Below, piece by piece: positions 17,267 through 25,866 of a stretch of DNA of 64,000 nt. How positions within the stretch are numbered: position 1 is the first letter of the stretch; each line of letters starts with the position of its first letter. Below the pieces are notes generated by a model, which ran no database searches, was not told where the DNA came from, and saw only the letters and a list, made by a program, of their open reading frames with translations. This DNA comes from Flavobacterium psychrophilum. Lineage in GTDB: Bacteria; Bacteroidota; Bacteroidia; Flavobacteriales; Flavobacteriaceae. The translations under genes were made by a program, and so were the position numbers. The stretch lies in assembly GCA_003243255.1 (NCBI GenBank), contig QFQM01000006.1, forward strand, positions 1-64,000, in the 5' to 3' direction.

Positions 17267-17307
17267 AGTTTTAGGTTGGTTAGTGTGGCGTGTAGTTTAA
17301 ACGCACA

Positions 17308-18354
17308 TTATAATCCAAGAAATGTAAACGGAGGTGTTTTTACAAAAGACTTTACAGTGTTGCCGGAATAGGTTTCCCCTTTAGAGATGTTAAGCTTCTT
17401 TACTTCTCCTTTCGGTGAGAAATCGATGTCTTTAAAGTTTACCCAAAAGGTGTCGGGTGTAAGTGTCGATTCAAAGTAATATACCAGGTTCTTGTGGTCA
17501 GCAACAGTTCTCCAGCGTGTAGATGAGATATTAGGCTCGTTAGGAGTTGTTATTCCATAAGGTACAGAACAGTTGCGTATCACGCTAAAAGTGCTGGCTA
17601 CGGCAACACGCTGATCATCTGTTTTAGGGATAGCGTCAATATAAAAGGAAGCTCTTGCAAACCTGTCGGCAGCACGATTGGTACCCGGCAGCATTACAGT
17701 GCCGCCAATAACTTTCCAGTATTCGTTAAGTGCGAGTTGCTGGTCGAATAAAGGAGAGTTTGTCATTACATTGTATTTAGGGTCGTGATGAATAACCAGC
17801 TTCCCCTTTATATATTCAAAAATAGCATTGTCTCCTGTGGCGTCAGATAATGAAAGGTGAAGTGTAGCCAGCCTGTCCATTCCCGGAACCTTATCGGTAA
17901 TCAATGTGAATTTTTCCTGTTTCAGTTCATCAACGGCTTCTTTTACGGTTGCAAAATTATCAAGGGCATACTGGCACCATGCGGCTATCGTTAGCCCCGG
18001 TTTTTTTTGATCCCAGACAGGATACTCCGATTCTACAAGCCATAACACATTAGCCACAAGGCCTTTTTCGTTCATTCCGTCGGTTGTGGAAATGTCATAC
18101 CCTGATGCAATTACACTTCCGTATTTCGATTTCCATTTTAATGAATTTGGCCCAACTTCTCCATTTCTGTCCATCCCCCTTGGAAAAATCCATAGGTTAG
18201 TAAGCAGGTCTTCCCGCCAGTCCATAGAACGGGCCGTGAGTACAAGGCCATTCAGTCCTTTATATACAACTCTGGTACATGCAAAACTGTTTTGCAATGT
18301 TGCAGGGATAAGTAAAAATAGCAGGAGAAACGTAGGGAAGATAATTTTTTTCAT
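17308..18354 (-). CDS. Linear amide C-N hydrolase, choloylglycine hydrolase / penicillin V acylase family
   Basis: This 348-aa exported Ntn-hydrolase has a signal peptide ending NSFA. Cleavage exposes C26 (C-T-R-V-V-Y) as the N-terminal nucleophile. R and D typical of the active site follow in LTARSMDWRED, and NSPLFDQQLALNEYW and NRAADRFARASFY are family-like segments. Family members hydrolyse conjugated bile salts, penicillin V or acyl-homoserine lactones. In a likely free-living flavobacterium, N-acyl amides such as AHLs are plausible substrates (inference). The export signal suggests periplasmic action. Confidence 0.88.
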   Translation of the reverse strand: MKKIIFPTFLLLFLLIPATLQNSFACTRVVYKGLNGLVLTARSMDWREDLLTNLWIFPRGMDRNGEVGPNSLKWKSKYGSVIASGYDISTTDGMNEKGLVANVLWLVESEYPVWDQKKPGLTIAAWCQYALDNFATVKEAVDELKQEKFTLITDKVPGMDRLATLHLSLSDATGDNAIFEYIKGKLVIHHDPKYNVMTNSPLFDQQLALNEYWKVIGGTVMLPGTNRAADRFARASFYIDAIPKTDDQRVAVASTFSVIRNCSVPYGITTPNEPNISSTRWRTVADHKNLVYYFESTLTPDTFWVNFKDIDFSPKGEVKKLNISKGETYSGNTVKSFVKTPPFTFLGL

Positions 18355-18458
18355 AATTGGTTAATTATCATGGTTGTATGACTAATTTAAGCAATTATGA
18401 AACTAACTAATGTAGGAAAATAGCTTGTTAAGATTTATTTAACAATATGAGGTATAAA

Positions 18459-18480
18459 AAAGCGGGATACTTCCCGCTTT
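18459..18480 (-). terminator. Terminator after the lipocalin-like lipoprotein gene
   Basis: AAAGCGGGA / TCCCGCTTT, a 9-bp stem with a 4-nt loop, with a T run on the minus strand (18456-18461 A's on plus), directly after the stop codon of the 18486-18899 gene. Confidence 0.8.
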
Positions 18481-18485
18481 ACATT

Positions 18486-18899
18486 TTAAGGTACGCTTGT
18501 AAAAACAAAAGTGACCTTGGCATTTGCTATAGATGTTTCGGCTTCAAACTCTTTAGAGTTTAGCTTTTTTATGGTGTAGGTTATTGTTTCGTTGTCAATA
18601 ACTGTGGTAATCTCATTGTCGTCGGCATCTACAGTATAAGTTCCGGTGCTAATTTCAGGATCCTGCTGGCAGTCTGTCCAGTGTAGCTCTTTAGTGATGT
18701 TAGGCAGTGTAAATTCGAGATAATCTTTACCGCAAGGCTTATGCTGGTATGTTTCGGAAGAATTGCCAATTTTGGTAGCTTTATAATACCATCTTTTTGC
18801 CAGTTGGTCAAGGCTAACAGTATCTTTTTTTGGTCCGTCGTCGCCGGAACAGGCTGTAAGACAAAACAGCGCTATTGCTAATCCCAGTATTTTTTTCAT
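18486..18899 (-). CDS. Lipocalin-like hypothetical lipoprotein
   Basis: This 137-aa predicted lipoprotein has lipobox LTAC and then SGDDGPKKD. The sequence LAKRWYYKATKIGNSSETYQHKPCGKDYLEFTLPNITKELHWTDCQQDPEISTGTYTVDADDNEITTVID resembles small Bacteroidota lipocalin-like proteins that fold as a beta barrel. Two cysteines (in KPCGK and WTDCQ) could form a disulfide. It is monocistronic, flanked by terminators. Confidence 0.72.
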   Translation of the reverse strand: MKKILGLAIALFCLTACSGDDGPKKDTVSLDQLAKRWYYKATKIGNSSETYQHKPCGKDYLEFTLPNITKELHWTDCQQDPEISTGTYTVDADDNEITTVIDNETITYTIKKLNSKEFEAETSIANAKVTFVFTSVP

Positions 18900-18947
18900 G
18901 TTGATATTATTTGTGTTTTTGGTTGTATATCTATTTAGTGTTAAATA

Positions 18948-18974
18948 AATAAACCACGCCTGGCGTGGTTTATT
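18948..18974 (-). terminator. Terminator of greA-HIT
   Basis: The near-continuous inverted repeat AATAAACCACGCC / GGCGTGGTTTATT lies about 22 bp after the HIT gene stop on the minus strand. Confidence 0.75.
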
Positions 18975-18996
18975 GTGTTTTATGAAATAATTATCA

Positions 18997-19386
18997 TTAC
19001 AGGTTTGAAGCTATCGCTTTCGCAAGTGCCTCAAACTCTTCTTTTTCAAGTTTTACTTTATTCACAAATCGCATCTCATCCATTTCGTTAAGTGGTATAA
19101 GGTGCACATGTGTATGCGGAACCTCAAGGCCTATAACTGCTACTCCTACACGTTTGCACGGAACTGTTTTCTCAAGAGCTTTCGCTACTTTTCTTGAGAA
19201 CTTCATAAGGCCAAGATAATGCTCTTCTTCCATGTCGAAGATCTTGTCGATCTCCTGTTTAGGAATACACAACGTATGCCCTTTAGCGTTAGGATTAACA
19301 TCCAGAAACGCCAGGTAGTTATCATCTTCAGTTATTTTGTAAGCCGGGATTTCTCCGTTAACTATTTTGGTGAATATAGAGCTCAT
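18997..19386 (-). CDS. HIT family nucleotide-binding hydrolase
   Basis: This 129-aa cytoplasmic HIT (histidine triad) protein has the triad VPHTHVHLIPL. The start MSSIFTKIVNGEIPAYKI and the middle NAKGHTLCIPKQEIDKIFDM are typical of HINT-type purine nucleoside phosphoramidases. It begins 4 bp after the greA stop, a linkage that recurs in Bacteroidota. Confidence 0.93.
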   Translation of the reverse strand: MSSIFTKIVNGEIPAYKITEDDNYLAFLDVNPNAKGHTLCIPKQEIDKIFDMEEEHYLGLMKFSRKVAKALEKTVPCKRVGVAVIGLEVPHTHVHLIPLNEMDEMRFVNKVKLEKEEFEALAKAIASNL

Positions 19387-19390
19387 GGTG

Positions 19391-19867
19391 TTATTCTCTT
19401 GTTATTTCAAGAACATCAAACTTAAGTGTTCCGTTAGGTACATTTATTTCAGCAGTTTCGCCTACAGATTTTCCAAGAAGGCCTTTTCCGATAGGAGATG
19501 TTACCGAAATTTTTCCTGTTTTAAGGTCAGCTTCGCTTTCAGCAACAAGAGTATATTTCAACTCCATGCCGTTGGCCTGGTTTTTTATTCTAACCGTGCT
19601 AAGTACAAGTGCTTTCGATACGTCAAGCTGCGATTCGTCAATAAGGCGCGCATTGGCTACAAGCTCTTCCATTTTGGATATCTTTAGCTCAAGTAGTCCC
19701 TGTGCTTCTTTTGCGGCATCATATTCTGCGTTTTCCGAAAGGTCACCTTTGTCCCTTGCTTCAGCAATAGCGGCAGAAGCTTTAGGCCTTTCAATGCTTT
19801 TCAGCTGATCAAGCTCATCTCTCAGTTTTTTTAGTCCTTCAGCTGTATAATAAGATACTGTACTCAT
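19391..19867 (-). CDS. greA: Transcription elongation factor GreA
   Basis: This 158-aa protein rescues backtracked RNA polymerase by stimulating transcript cleavage. The N-terminal coiled coil (residues 8-75) carries the acidic tip DKGDLSENAEYDAAKE, including the D and E residues that position Mg2+ in the polymerase channel. The C-terminal FKBP-like domain has SVTSPIGKGLLGKSVGETAEI. First gene of the greA-HIT operon. Its leader contains a terminator-like hairpin, annotated separately. Confidence 0.97.
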   Translation of the reverse strand: MSTVSYYTAEGLKKLRDELDQLKSIERPKASAAIAEARDKGDLSENAEYDAAKEAQGLLELKISKMEELVANARLIDESQLDVSKALVLSTVRIKNQANGMELKYTLVAESEADLKTGKISVTSPIGKGLLGKSVGETAEINVPNGTLKFDVLEITRE

Positions 19868-19890
19868 AATTACGTCGTTTATATAAATAG

Positions 19891-19930
19891 AAAAAATCCC
19901 ATCGGGACGGGATTTCTTTCTGCAAAGATA
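19891..19930 (-). promoter_or_regulatory. greA promoter -7 element and leader hairpin
   Basis: On the minus strand a TATCTTTG -7 element (19923-19930) is followed within about 8 nt by AAATCCC / GGGATTT (stem 19894-19900 and 19909-19915) and then TTTTTT. The hairpin is therefore inside the greA leader, 24 bp before its ATG, and has terminator form. No gene ends here on either strand. Confidence 0.5.
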
Positions 19931-20031
19931 ATATTTTTTTAGTATTTCAGTTTTTAATCACGCAATAGCATGATGTCAAAGTTAATTAAATTAAATTTGT
20001 TTCATAATTATAAAGCTTAAAATTTCATTTA

Positions 20032-20466
20032 ATGAAAAAATATATTTTACTGTTTGGATTACTGATGGTTGCCATCCTGGCAAGCTGCGATGATGATAAT
20101 TTTAACAACAATAACAGATACCTGCCTAATTATAATTTCCAGGTTACAGTTGATATTAGTTCGGCAATGTACAGCCAGCTTAAATTTAGCGGGAATGCGG
20201 TGTATGTTTCTGCTGTAAATGCGGGGATCAACGGAATTTTCGTTACTAATACCGGTACGGGTTTTACAGCCTATGAGGCGAGTTGTCCCAACCAGGCTTT
20301 AACTAGCTGCTCAAGGCTTACGCTTAATGGTATTAATGCAACCTGCCCATGTGATGGTGTAGAGTATTTTTTATTCACGGGACAGCCTAATACAAAAATG
20401 GAGTATGGTTTAAAGCCATACAGAGTTCAGCAGGTGTCTGAAAACGAACTGCTGATATCCAATTAA
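20032..20466 (+). CDS. Rieske-like lipoprotein with cysteines in place of the histidine ligands
   Basis: This 144-aa protein has lipobox LASC (C19) and an Asp/Asn-rich linker. The domain has the layout of a Rieske fold, but the two metal loops read C85-P-N87 (EASCPNQ) and C105-P-C107-D (ATCPCDGVEY) instead of CxH and CxxH. C93 lies between them. Rieske-type coordination by two histidines is therefore impossible. It may be a structural Rieske-like domain, may bind another metal, or may hold disulfides. The next gene overlaps its stop codon by 1 nt. A -7-like TAAATTTG lies at 19992-19999. Confidence 0.65.
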   Translation: MKKYILLFGLLMVAILASCDDDNFNNNNRYLPNYNFQVTVDISSAMYSQLKFSGNAVYVSAVNAGINGIFVTNTGTGFTAYEASCPNQALTSCSRLTLNGINATCPCDGVEYFLFTGQPNTKMEYGLKPYRVQQVSENELLISN

Positions 20467-20966
20467 TGCCTGTCATAAGGCTGCAAACACTTATTAATGC
20501 ACCTGTTCCGGTCGTTTTTGACTTGTCCAGGAGTATCGATCTGCATAAAATATCTACTGCCCAAACTAATGAGGAAGCTATAGCCGGTACAACTTCCGGA
20601 TTGATAGCTTTGGGTGAAAGTGTTACCTGGAAGGCCAGGCATTTCGGAATTGTGCAAACCCTAACCTCAAAAATTACGGAGTTCGAAAAGCCACATCATT
20701 TTACAGATGAAATGGTATCAGGTGCTTTTGACCGTTTTAAGCACAAACATATTTTTAAAGAAGATAATGGTGCAACATTGATGACCGATATATTTGATTA
20801 TACCGGTCCTTATGGGGTGTTTGGACGAATTGCGGATGTCTTTTTCCTGAAGCGCTACATGACAAATCTGCTTGCTGAACGAAACAGGATTGTAAAGGAA
20901 TATGCTGAGGATAAAAACAAGTATCTTCAGCTGATAGGCGAAATATCCAATAGTCCAAAAATATAA
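20466..20966 (+). CDS. SRPBCC (START-like) family protein
   Basis: This 166-aa protein opens with PVIRLQTLINAPVPVVFDLSRSIDLHK, the usual beginning of SRPBCC ligand-binding proteins. The latter part (HIFKEDNGATLMTDIFDYTGPYGVFGRIADVFFLKRYM) matches a subgroup often annotated as cell-division-inhibitor-like, an annotation that is poorly founded. There is no signal peptide. Its ATG overlaps the stop of the Rieske-like lipoprotein gene (TAATG), so translation is coupled. The ligand is unknown. Confidence 0.8.
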   Translation: MPVIRLQTLINAPVPVVFDLSRSIDLHKISTAQTNEEAIAGTTSGLIALGESVTWKARHFGIVQTLTSKITEFEKPHHFTDEMVSGAFDRFKHKHIFKEDNGATLMTDIFDYTGPYGVFGRIADVFFLKRYMTNLLAERNRIVKEYAEDKNKYLQLIGEISNSPKI

Positions 20967-20970
20967 AGCT

Positions 20971-23265
20971 CTATTTCTTAGGTTTTTTGCTCATGTAAAA
21001 CACCATCTGTCCACCGTCTGTAATCTCTTTATGGGTAAGGTAAGTTCTGTCTAATACCTTTCCGTTCAGTTCAATTTTGCTGACATACACATTGGTTGCT
21101 GACTGATTTTTTGCGGTTATGGTAAAGGTTTTGCCGTTTTCAAGATTAAGTACTGCCTCTTTTACTTTAGGGGAACCTATCGCATATTGGTCACTACCCG
21201 GAGCTACAGGATAAAAACCAAGTGAAGAGAAAATATACCAGGCACTCATCTGTCCGCAATCATCATTGCCGCCTAAACCGTCCGGTTTGGGTTTATACAT
21301 TGCATCCAGAATCATTCGTATTCTTTGCTGCGTCTTTTCAGGATGCCCTGTCCGGTTATAAAGATAGGCTACATGATGTGACGGTTCATTACCATGCACA
21401 TAATTACCAATGATACCGTCGCGGGTAATGTCTTCGGTGTTGGCAAAATATTTATCGGGCAGCGTCATGGTAAACAATGAGTCAAGGTGCTGCGTGAATT
21501 TCTCTTTACCACCATTAAGTTTTACAAGTTCATCAGGATACTGCGGAACATACAGGCTATAGTTCCAGGCATTACCTTCTATAAAGCCCTGTCCGTGTGT
21601 GTCAAGAGGATCGAATTCCTTTTTAAAACTACCATCGTTCAGTTTAGGACGCATAAAGCCCGTAGCCGGGTCAAATACATTCTTGTAATTATTCGAGCGT
21701 TTGGTATATTCATCTGCTACAGCCTTGTTACCAAGCTTAGTTGCTATCTGTGCAATACACCAGTCATCATAAGCATATTCAAGCGTTTTTGAGACAGAGG
21801 AACCGTTTTTATCTTCAGGGACATAACCCTTAGCGGTATAATATTCCAGCCCGTCAAAATACTTCAGGTTCGATGCGCTGATACAGGCTTTTAATGCTTT
21901 TTCTTTATCGAAATTATCATTGCCCTTGGCAATGGCATCGGCAATTACCGAAACAGAATGATAACCAATCATACACCAGTTCTCATTAGCATAATGCGAC
22001 CATACAGGCAGCGCATGGTGTGCGCTTTGGTCGTAATGGGCTAACATGCTTTTAATCATATCGGCATTGCGTTTTGGCTGTACCACATTAAACAAAGGAT
22101 GTAATGCCCTATAGGTGTCCCATAGCGAGAAGGTAGTGTAGTTTGTAAAACCATCAGCTTTATGAGTGTTCTGGTCCAGGCCTTTGTAATTGCCGTCAGT
22201 ATCCATATAAACGGTTGGGTTTATAAAAGCATGGTACATGGCGGTGTAAAAATTGGTCTTGTCGTCTTCGGTAAGGGTTTCAACTTTTATTTTGTTGAGT
22301 TCTTTTTCCCAAAGCAGTTCGCCATCATGACGTGTCTTGTCAAAATCCCAATGCGGAATCTCTGCTTTCATATTAGCCAGGGCACCTGCTGTGCTTACCG
22401 GCGATAAAGCCATTTTCACCAAAACCTGTTCACCGGCTCTTACATCAAAATCAAAATACATTCTCAGGTTTCTGCCGGCCTGTTCAGGAAAGTTTTTCGA
22501 TTCGTCAAACTTTCGCCAAAAGCCTTTGTAAATGTTGTTCTCATCATATTTTCTAGCTCCATATTGTTTGATGGGTTTAGAGAACGACAAGGCAAAATAA
22601 ACGGTGCGTGTCCTTGCCCAGCCGTTAGTCTGTCGGTAACCGGTAATCAGGGTGTCATTTTCAACGCGTACAAAAGTCCATACGTTCTTTTCGTTATGGT
22701 TGTAAATGCCGTGCATCAAATCTAATATTATATGCGCTTCTTCAGCTTTAGGGAATGTATAACGGTGAAATCCTGTGCGCTGGCTTGTAGTAAGTTCGGC
22801 TGTGATATTATTGTCATCCAGTTTTACCTTGTAATAATTGGCAGATGCTGCTTCATTAGCATGCGAATAGGCAGAACGATAGCCCGAAAGTGGTTTGTCT
22901 GCTGTTCCGGGATTAAGTTGCAGTGCACCGGTTGTTGACATAATTAAAAAATCCCCAAGGTCGCTATGGCCTGTCCCGCTAAAATGGGTATGGCTAAAAC
23001 CTACAATGGTCTTGTCTTCATATTGGTATCCTGCGCAGTATTCGTATACTTTGCCGTTGTATTTTTTGTTGAGCTCATAAGCAATAGTATCAGTGTCGGG
23101 ACTTAGCTGTACCGACCCAAAGGGCACTGTGGCACCGGGATAGGTATGGCCCATTCGCTGCGTTCCGATAAATGGATTGATGTACTGGTAGTTTTTCTTT
23201 TCTGTTTTTTGGGCGAAAGCCAATGAAGAAAAGAATAATGCTGCAAAAAGGGTTTTTAATTTCAT
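20971..23265 (-). CDS. GH92 family alpha-mannosidase, exported
   Basis: This 764-aa glycoside hydrolase of family 92 removes alpha-mannose residues (often alpha-1,2) from glycans by a calcium-dependent inverting mechanism. Motifs: YINPFIGTQRMGHTYPGATVPFGSVQLSPDT at the N-terminus, SLWDTYRALHPLFNVVQPKRNADMI, EGNAWNYSLYVPQ and GLGGNDDCGQMSAWYIFSSLGFYPVAPGS near the C-terminus. The start chosen is ATG at 23265, giving signal peptide MKLKTLFAALFFSSLAFAQ; an in-frame ATG 48 bp upstream gives no better signal. No SusCD pair accompanies it, so it probably acts on mannoglycans taken up by other systems. Confidence 0.93.
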   Translation of the reverse strand: MKLKTLFAALFFSSLAFAQKTEKKNYQYINPFIGTQRMGHTYPGATVPFGSVQLSPDTDTIAYELNKKYNGKVYEYCAGYQYEDKTIVGFSHTHFSGTGHSDLGDFLIMSTTGALQLNPGTADKPLSGYRSAYSHANEAASANYYKVKLDDNNITAELTTSQRTGFHRYTFPKAEEAHIILDLMHGIYNHNEKNVWTFVRVENDTLITGYRQTNGWARTRTVYFALSFSKPIKQYGARKYDENNIYKGFWRKFDESKNFPEQAGRNLRMYFDFDVRAGEQVLVKMALSPVSTAGALANMKAEIPHWDFDKTRHDGELLWEKELNKIKVETLTEDDKTNFYTAMYHAFINPTVYMDTDGNYKGLDQNTHKADGFTNYTTFSLWDTYRALHPLFNVVQPKRNADMIKSMLAHYDQSAHHALPVWSHYANENWCMIGYHSVSVIADAIAKGNDNFDKEKALKACISASNLKYFDGLEYYTAKGYVPEDKNGSSVSKTLEYAYDDWCIAQIATKLGNKAVADEYTKRSNNYKNVFDPATGFMRPKLNDGSFKKEFDPLDTHGQGFIEGNAWNYSLYVPQYPDELVKLNGGKEKFTQHLDSLFTMTLPDKYFANTEDITRDGIIGNYVHGNEPSHHVAYLYNRTGHPEKTQQRIRMILDAMYKPKPDGLGGNDDCGQMSAWYIFSSLGFYPVAPGSDQYAIGSPKVKEAVLNLENGKTFTITAKNQSATNVYVSKIELNGKVLDRTYLTHKEITDGGQMVFYMSKKPKK

Positions 23266-23314
23266 TTCTAAAACGTTGTAAGGTAAAAGTAAAAGTTTTA
23301 GCTGATAAAACAAA

Positions 23315-23340
23315 AGCGGGAAACCAATTGGTTTCCCGCT
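23315..23340 (-). terminator. Terminator of the TonB receptor gene (perfect 26-bp palindrome)
   Basis: AGCGGGAAACCAA immediately followed by its exact complement, then a T-rich stretch on the minus strand. It lies 35 bp beyond the receptor stop and ends the thiamine-regulated transcript before the GH92 gene. Confidence 0.8.
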
Positions 23341-23374
23341 TCTATTGTATAAGGCAATCTTTTTAATTAAGTTC

Positions 23375-25558
23375 TTAGAATTTCAATGTAGCACCCACTA
23401 GGAAGTTTGTGCCTGCCTGAGGGTAATAGTATGGGTCGCCATACATAGCCCCGTTTGAAACATATTCTTTGTCAAAAATGTTGTTTACCAGTCCGTTAAA
23501 CACAATCGATTTGAATACTTTATTAATATTCCATTCGTAACTGATGTTCAGGTCGCTGGTAAAATAGCTTTTCAGTTTGGCAGTTGGCGTTTCATAATTG
23601 TCCATAAACTGTTCGCCTACATATTTAGAAAGTAAGGCAACCTGGAAATTTTTTACAGGAAGAAAAATCAATTGGTTTCCTGCTATTACGCTTGGCGAAA
23701 AAGCAATTTCTGTATTGCCAAGGTTTTGTGTTCCGGTTTCTGTTTCGATGTTAAAATCAACATTTTTGTTATCGCTTACCGCAATGTTAGGCCTAAGTAT
23801 CCACTTGTCTGTAAGTACAAGAGTAGCATCGGCCTCTATACCCATACGGTAACTGTCACCACTGTTAGTGTATATGTGACCGCCGACATCATTAAGCTCA
23901 CCGGTAAGTACCAGCTGATCTTTATATCTCATATAGTAACCGTTAATGTTTACTGTGCTTTGCCCCGATTTAAACCTCCATCCCAATTCAAAATCATTCA
24001 AGCTTTCCGACTTGTTGCTTCCATATTCGTAATCGCTTCGGCGAGGCTCTTTGTTAGCTCGGGCGTAAGAGAAGTAAATATTGTTTTTATCGTTTACTGT
24101 ATAGGTAAGTCCTGCCTTAGGGTTAAAAAAGTCGAAAGTATCATTAACCGGTAGCGGGGTGTCGTTGCTTTCAAGAACATTGCTTGCTTCATACTCAACA
24201 TGGCGAAGCTGAAGGTCTCCAAAAAGGTTCAGCTTGCTTGTTATCTGGTAGTTTGCTTTAGCATAAATGTTGGCATCCTGCTTGTCGGCATCATTGTCGT
24301 AGTATCTGTCGCCCGGACGTACATTTCCCGAATATTGGGCCCATATCACGTTTCCGTAGTGTGCTCCTTTATATTTGTTCCACGCACCACCCATAACTAC
24401 GTTAAATTTATCGTCTCTGTAATTTGCCGATAGCGTATAGCCGTAAAAGTCGTTATCAAGCCATTTCTGGGTAATAAGGTCAGCAGCGGTAATTTCTGTT
24501 CCGCCAATGTTTACAGGTAATAATCCGTATTTTGGAAAACCGACATCGTCGCGGTAGTTTTCATAATAGCCTTTGCCACGTGTGTAGTGCAATGCTGCAT
24601 TGGTACTCCATCGCTCGTTCCATTTCTCGTTCCAGTGCAACTGATAGTTATCCTGCTGATAGTTATCGGTTTCATTGTCATAATATCTGGTTTTTCCGTT
24701 TTCATCAATATACATTCCCGAAGGGTTAAAACGTCTGTTGGTACGAAGTGAATCGGCACTGATACCATTCCAGGCCTGGTAAGTTTTTTCTTTTCCGCCA
24801 AAAACCAATGCTTTGATAAGGGTAGTGTTACCTACATAAGTTCCCTGAAGAAAGTATGATTTTAGGTCTGATGATGCCCTGTCGATATAACCGTCTGAGG
24901 CAAGAGATGATAATCTTCCAGCAATCTCAAACTTATCGTTCATAAGCCCTGTGCTGAATTTTACCGTGTGCTTTCTCGATCCGTAGCTACCAAAAGAGTT
25001 AGATATCTCACCGCTCGAATCGTGTTTGTAAGTGTCGGTTAACACATTAAGGCTTGCGCCAAAAGCACCCGCACCGTTTGTAGAAGTACCTACACCTCGT
25101 TGTAGCTGAATACTTTCGGCAGATGAGGCGAAATCAGGCATGTTTACCCAAAAAGATCCGTGTGATTCGGCATCGTTAAAAGGGATGCCGTTCAGGGTTA
25201 CGTTAACACGGGTAGCGTCGGCTCCCCTCACACGTATACCTGTATAACCAAAACCATTACCGGCATCGGTAGTCGTTACTACAGACGGCAGGTAGTTAAG
25301 CAGTACAGGGATGTCCTGACCCAGGTTACGTGGTGCAAGTTCAGCCTTGGTTACATTGGTAAATGTTACCGGGGTGTTGCTGTTAGCGCGAACAGATTGT
25401 ACCAGTACTTCATCAAGCTTGTTTACAGAATCCTGTACTACAGGCTGCTGAGCATAGGCTGTAAAGCCTAAAGTTGTAAGGAGAATTGAAGTAACCGTTT
25501 TGCAGCTTTGCAGCTTTGCAATTTTGTTACTTTTAGAAAAAATGAATAAAGTTTTCAT
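23375..25558 (-). CDS. TonB-dependent outer-membrane receptor, probably for thiamine or a derivative
   Basis: This 727-aa outer-membrane receptor has a signal peptide ending TAYAQ. The TonB-box/plug domain (about 45-165) includes DEVLVQSVRANSNTPVTF, GIRVRGADATRVNVTLNGIPFNDAESHGSFWVNMPD and IQLQRGVGTSTNGAGAFGASLNV. A 22-strand-type barrel follows and ends in the aromatic motif GATLKF. Sequence alone would suggest a siderophore receptor. However, the leader carries a clear TPP riboswitch (25671-25746), so the cargo is most likely thiamine, a phosphate ester or a precursor. The receptor stands alone, with no inner-membrane transporter in the same transcript; a PnuC-type transporter lies 2.6 kb upstream. 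Confidence 0.88.
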   Translation of the reverse strand: MKTLFIFSKSNKIAKLQSCKTVTSILLTTLGFTAYAQQPVVQDSVNKLDEVLVQSVRANSNTPVTFTNVTKAELAPRNLGQDIPVLLNYLPSVVTTTDAGNGFGYTGIRVRGADATRVNVTLNGIPFNDAESHGSFWVNMPDFASSAESIQLQRGVGTSTNGAGAFGASLNVLTDTYKHDSSGEISNSFGSYGSRKHTVKFSTGLMNDKFEIAGRLSSLASDGYIDRASSDLKSYFLQGTYVGNTTLIKALVFGGKEKTYQAWNGISADSLRTNRRFNPSGMYIDENGKTRYYDNETDNYQQDNYQLHWNEKWNERWSTNAALHYTRGKGYYENYRDDVGFPKYGLLPVNIGGTEITAADLITQKWLDNDFYGYTLSANYRDDKFNVVMGGAWNKYKGAHYGNVIWAQYSGNVRPGDRYYDNDADKQDANIYAKANYQITSKLNLFGDLQLRHVEYEASNVLESNDTPLPVNDTFDFFNPKAGLTYTVNDKNNIYFSYARANKEPRRSDYEYGSNKSESLNDFELGWRFKSGQSTVNINGYYMRYKDQLVLTGELNDVGGHIYTNSGDSYRMGIEADATLVLTDKWILRPNIAVSDNKNVDFNIETETGTQNLGNTEIAFSPSVIAGNQLIFLPVKNFQVALLSKYVGEQFMDNYETPTAKLKSYFTSDLNISYEWNINKVFKSIVFNGLVNNIFDKEYVSNGAMYGDPYYYPQAGTNFLVGATLKF

Positions 25559-25635
25559 TCGTAAAAAAGATTACGAATAAAAGGGGTAATTATTCTTTTG
25601 TTAGTTAAAAATGATTTGTTTTGGCTAATCGCTGG

Positions 25636-25656
25636 TACCTGCCGCCGGCAGGCAGG
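25636..25656 (-). promoter_or_regulatory. GC-rich hairpin between riboswitch and receptor gene
   Basis: ACCTGCC / GGCAGGT arms enclose a GC-rich loop. It follows the TPP aptamer on the minus strand but lacks a T run, so it may be part of the expression platform or a dispersed CCTGCC repeat (a related CCTGCCTGTCGGCAG occurs at 63375-63389). Confidence 0.35.
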
Positions 25657-25670
25657 TTCCTTGCTTTTTG

Positions 25671-25746
25671 CCTTTTCCCTTGGCAGCATTACCTGCCCAG
25701 GTTCTTTGGGTATAATCTCAGCTCGTTATTTGGAGCACCCCTTTGA
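25671..25746 (-). promoter_or_regulatory. TPP riboswitch (THI element)
   Basis: On the minus strand the conserved blocks appear in order: GGGGTGC, GCTGAGA (25716-25722), ATACCC, GAACCTG, then CAGGTAATGCTG and AAGGGA. These match the thiamine-pyrophosphate aptamer core, including the CTGAGA and ACC...GAACCTG loops. A -7-like TACTTTTG (25754-25761, minus) lies just upstream, so the aptamer starts at the transcript's 5' end. It controls the TonB receptor gene beginning at 25558. Confidence 0.93.
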
Positions 25747-25866
25747 GACGGCGCAAAAGTAGTCAATTTTTCAGATTATTCGATTTTTAGATCAATAGAT
25801 TTTTAGACGCGGGTCATAATACTAGCTGTCCATCTATCGAATAATCCAATAATTCAACAATCAAAA

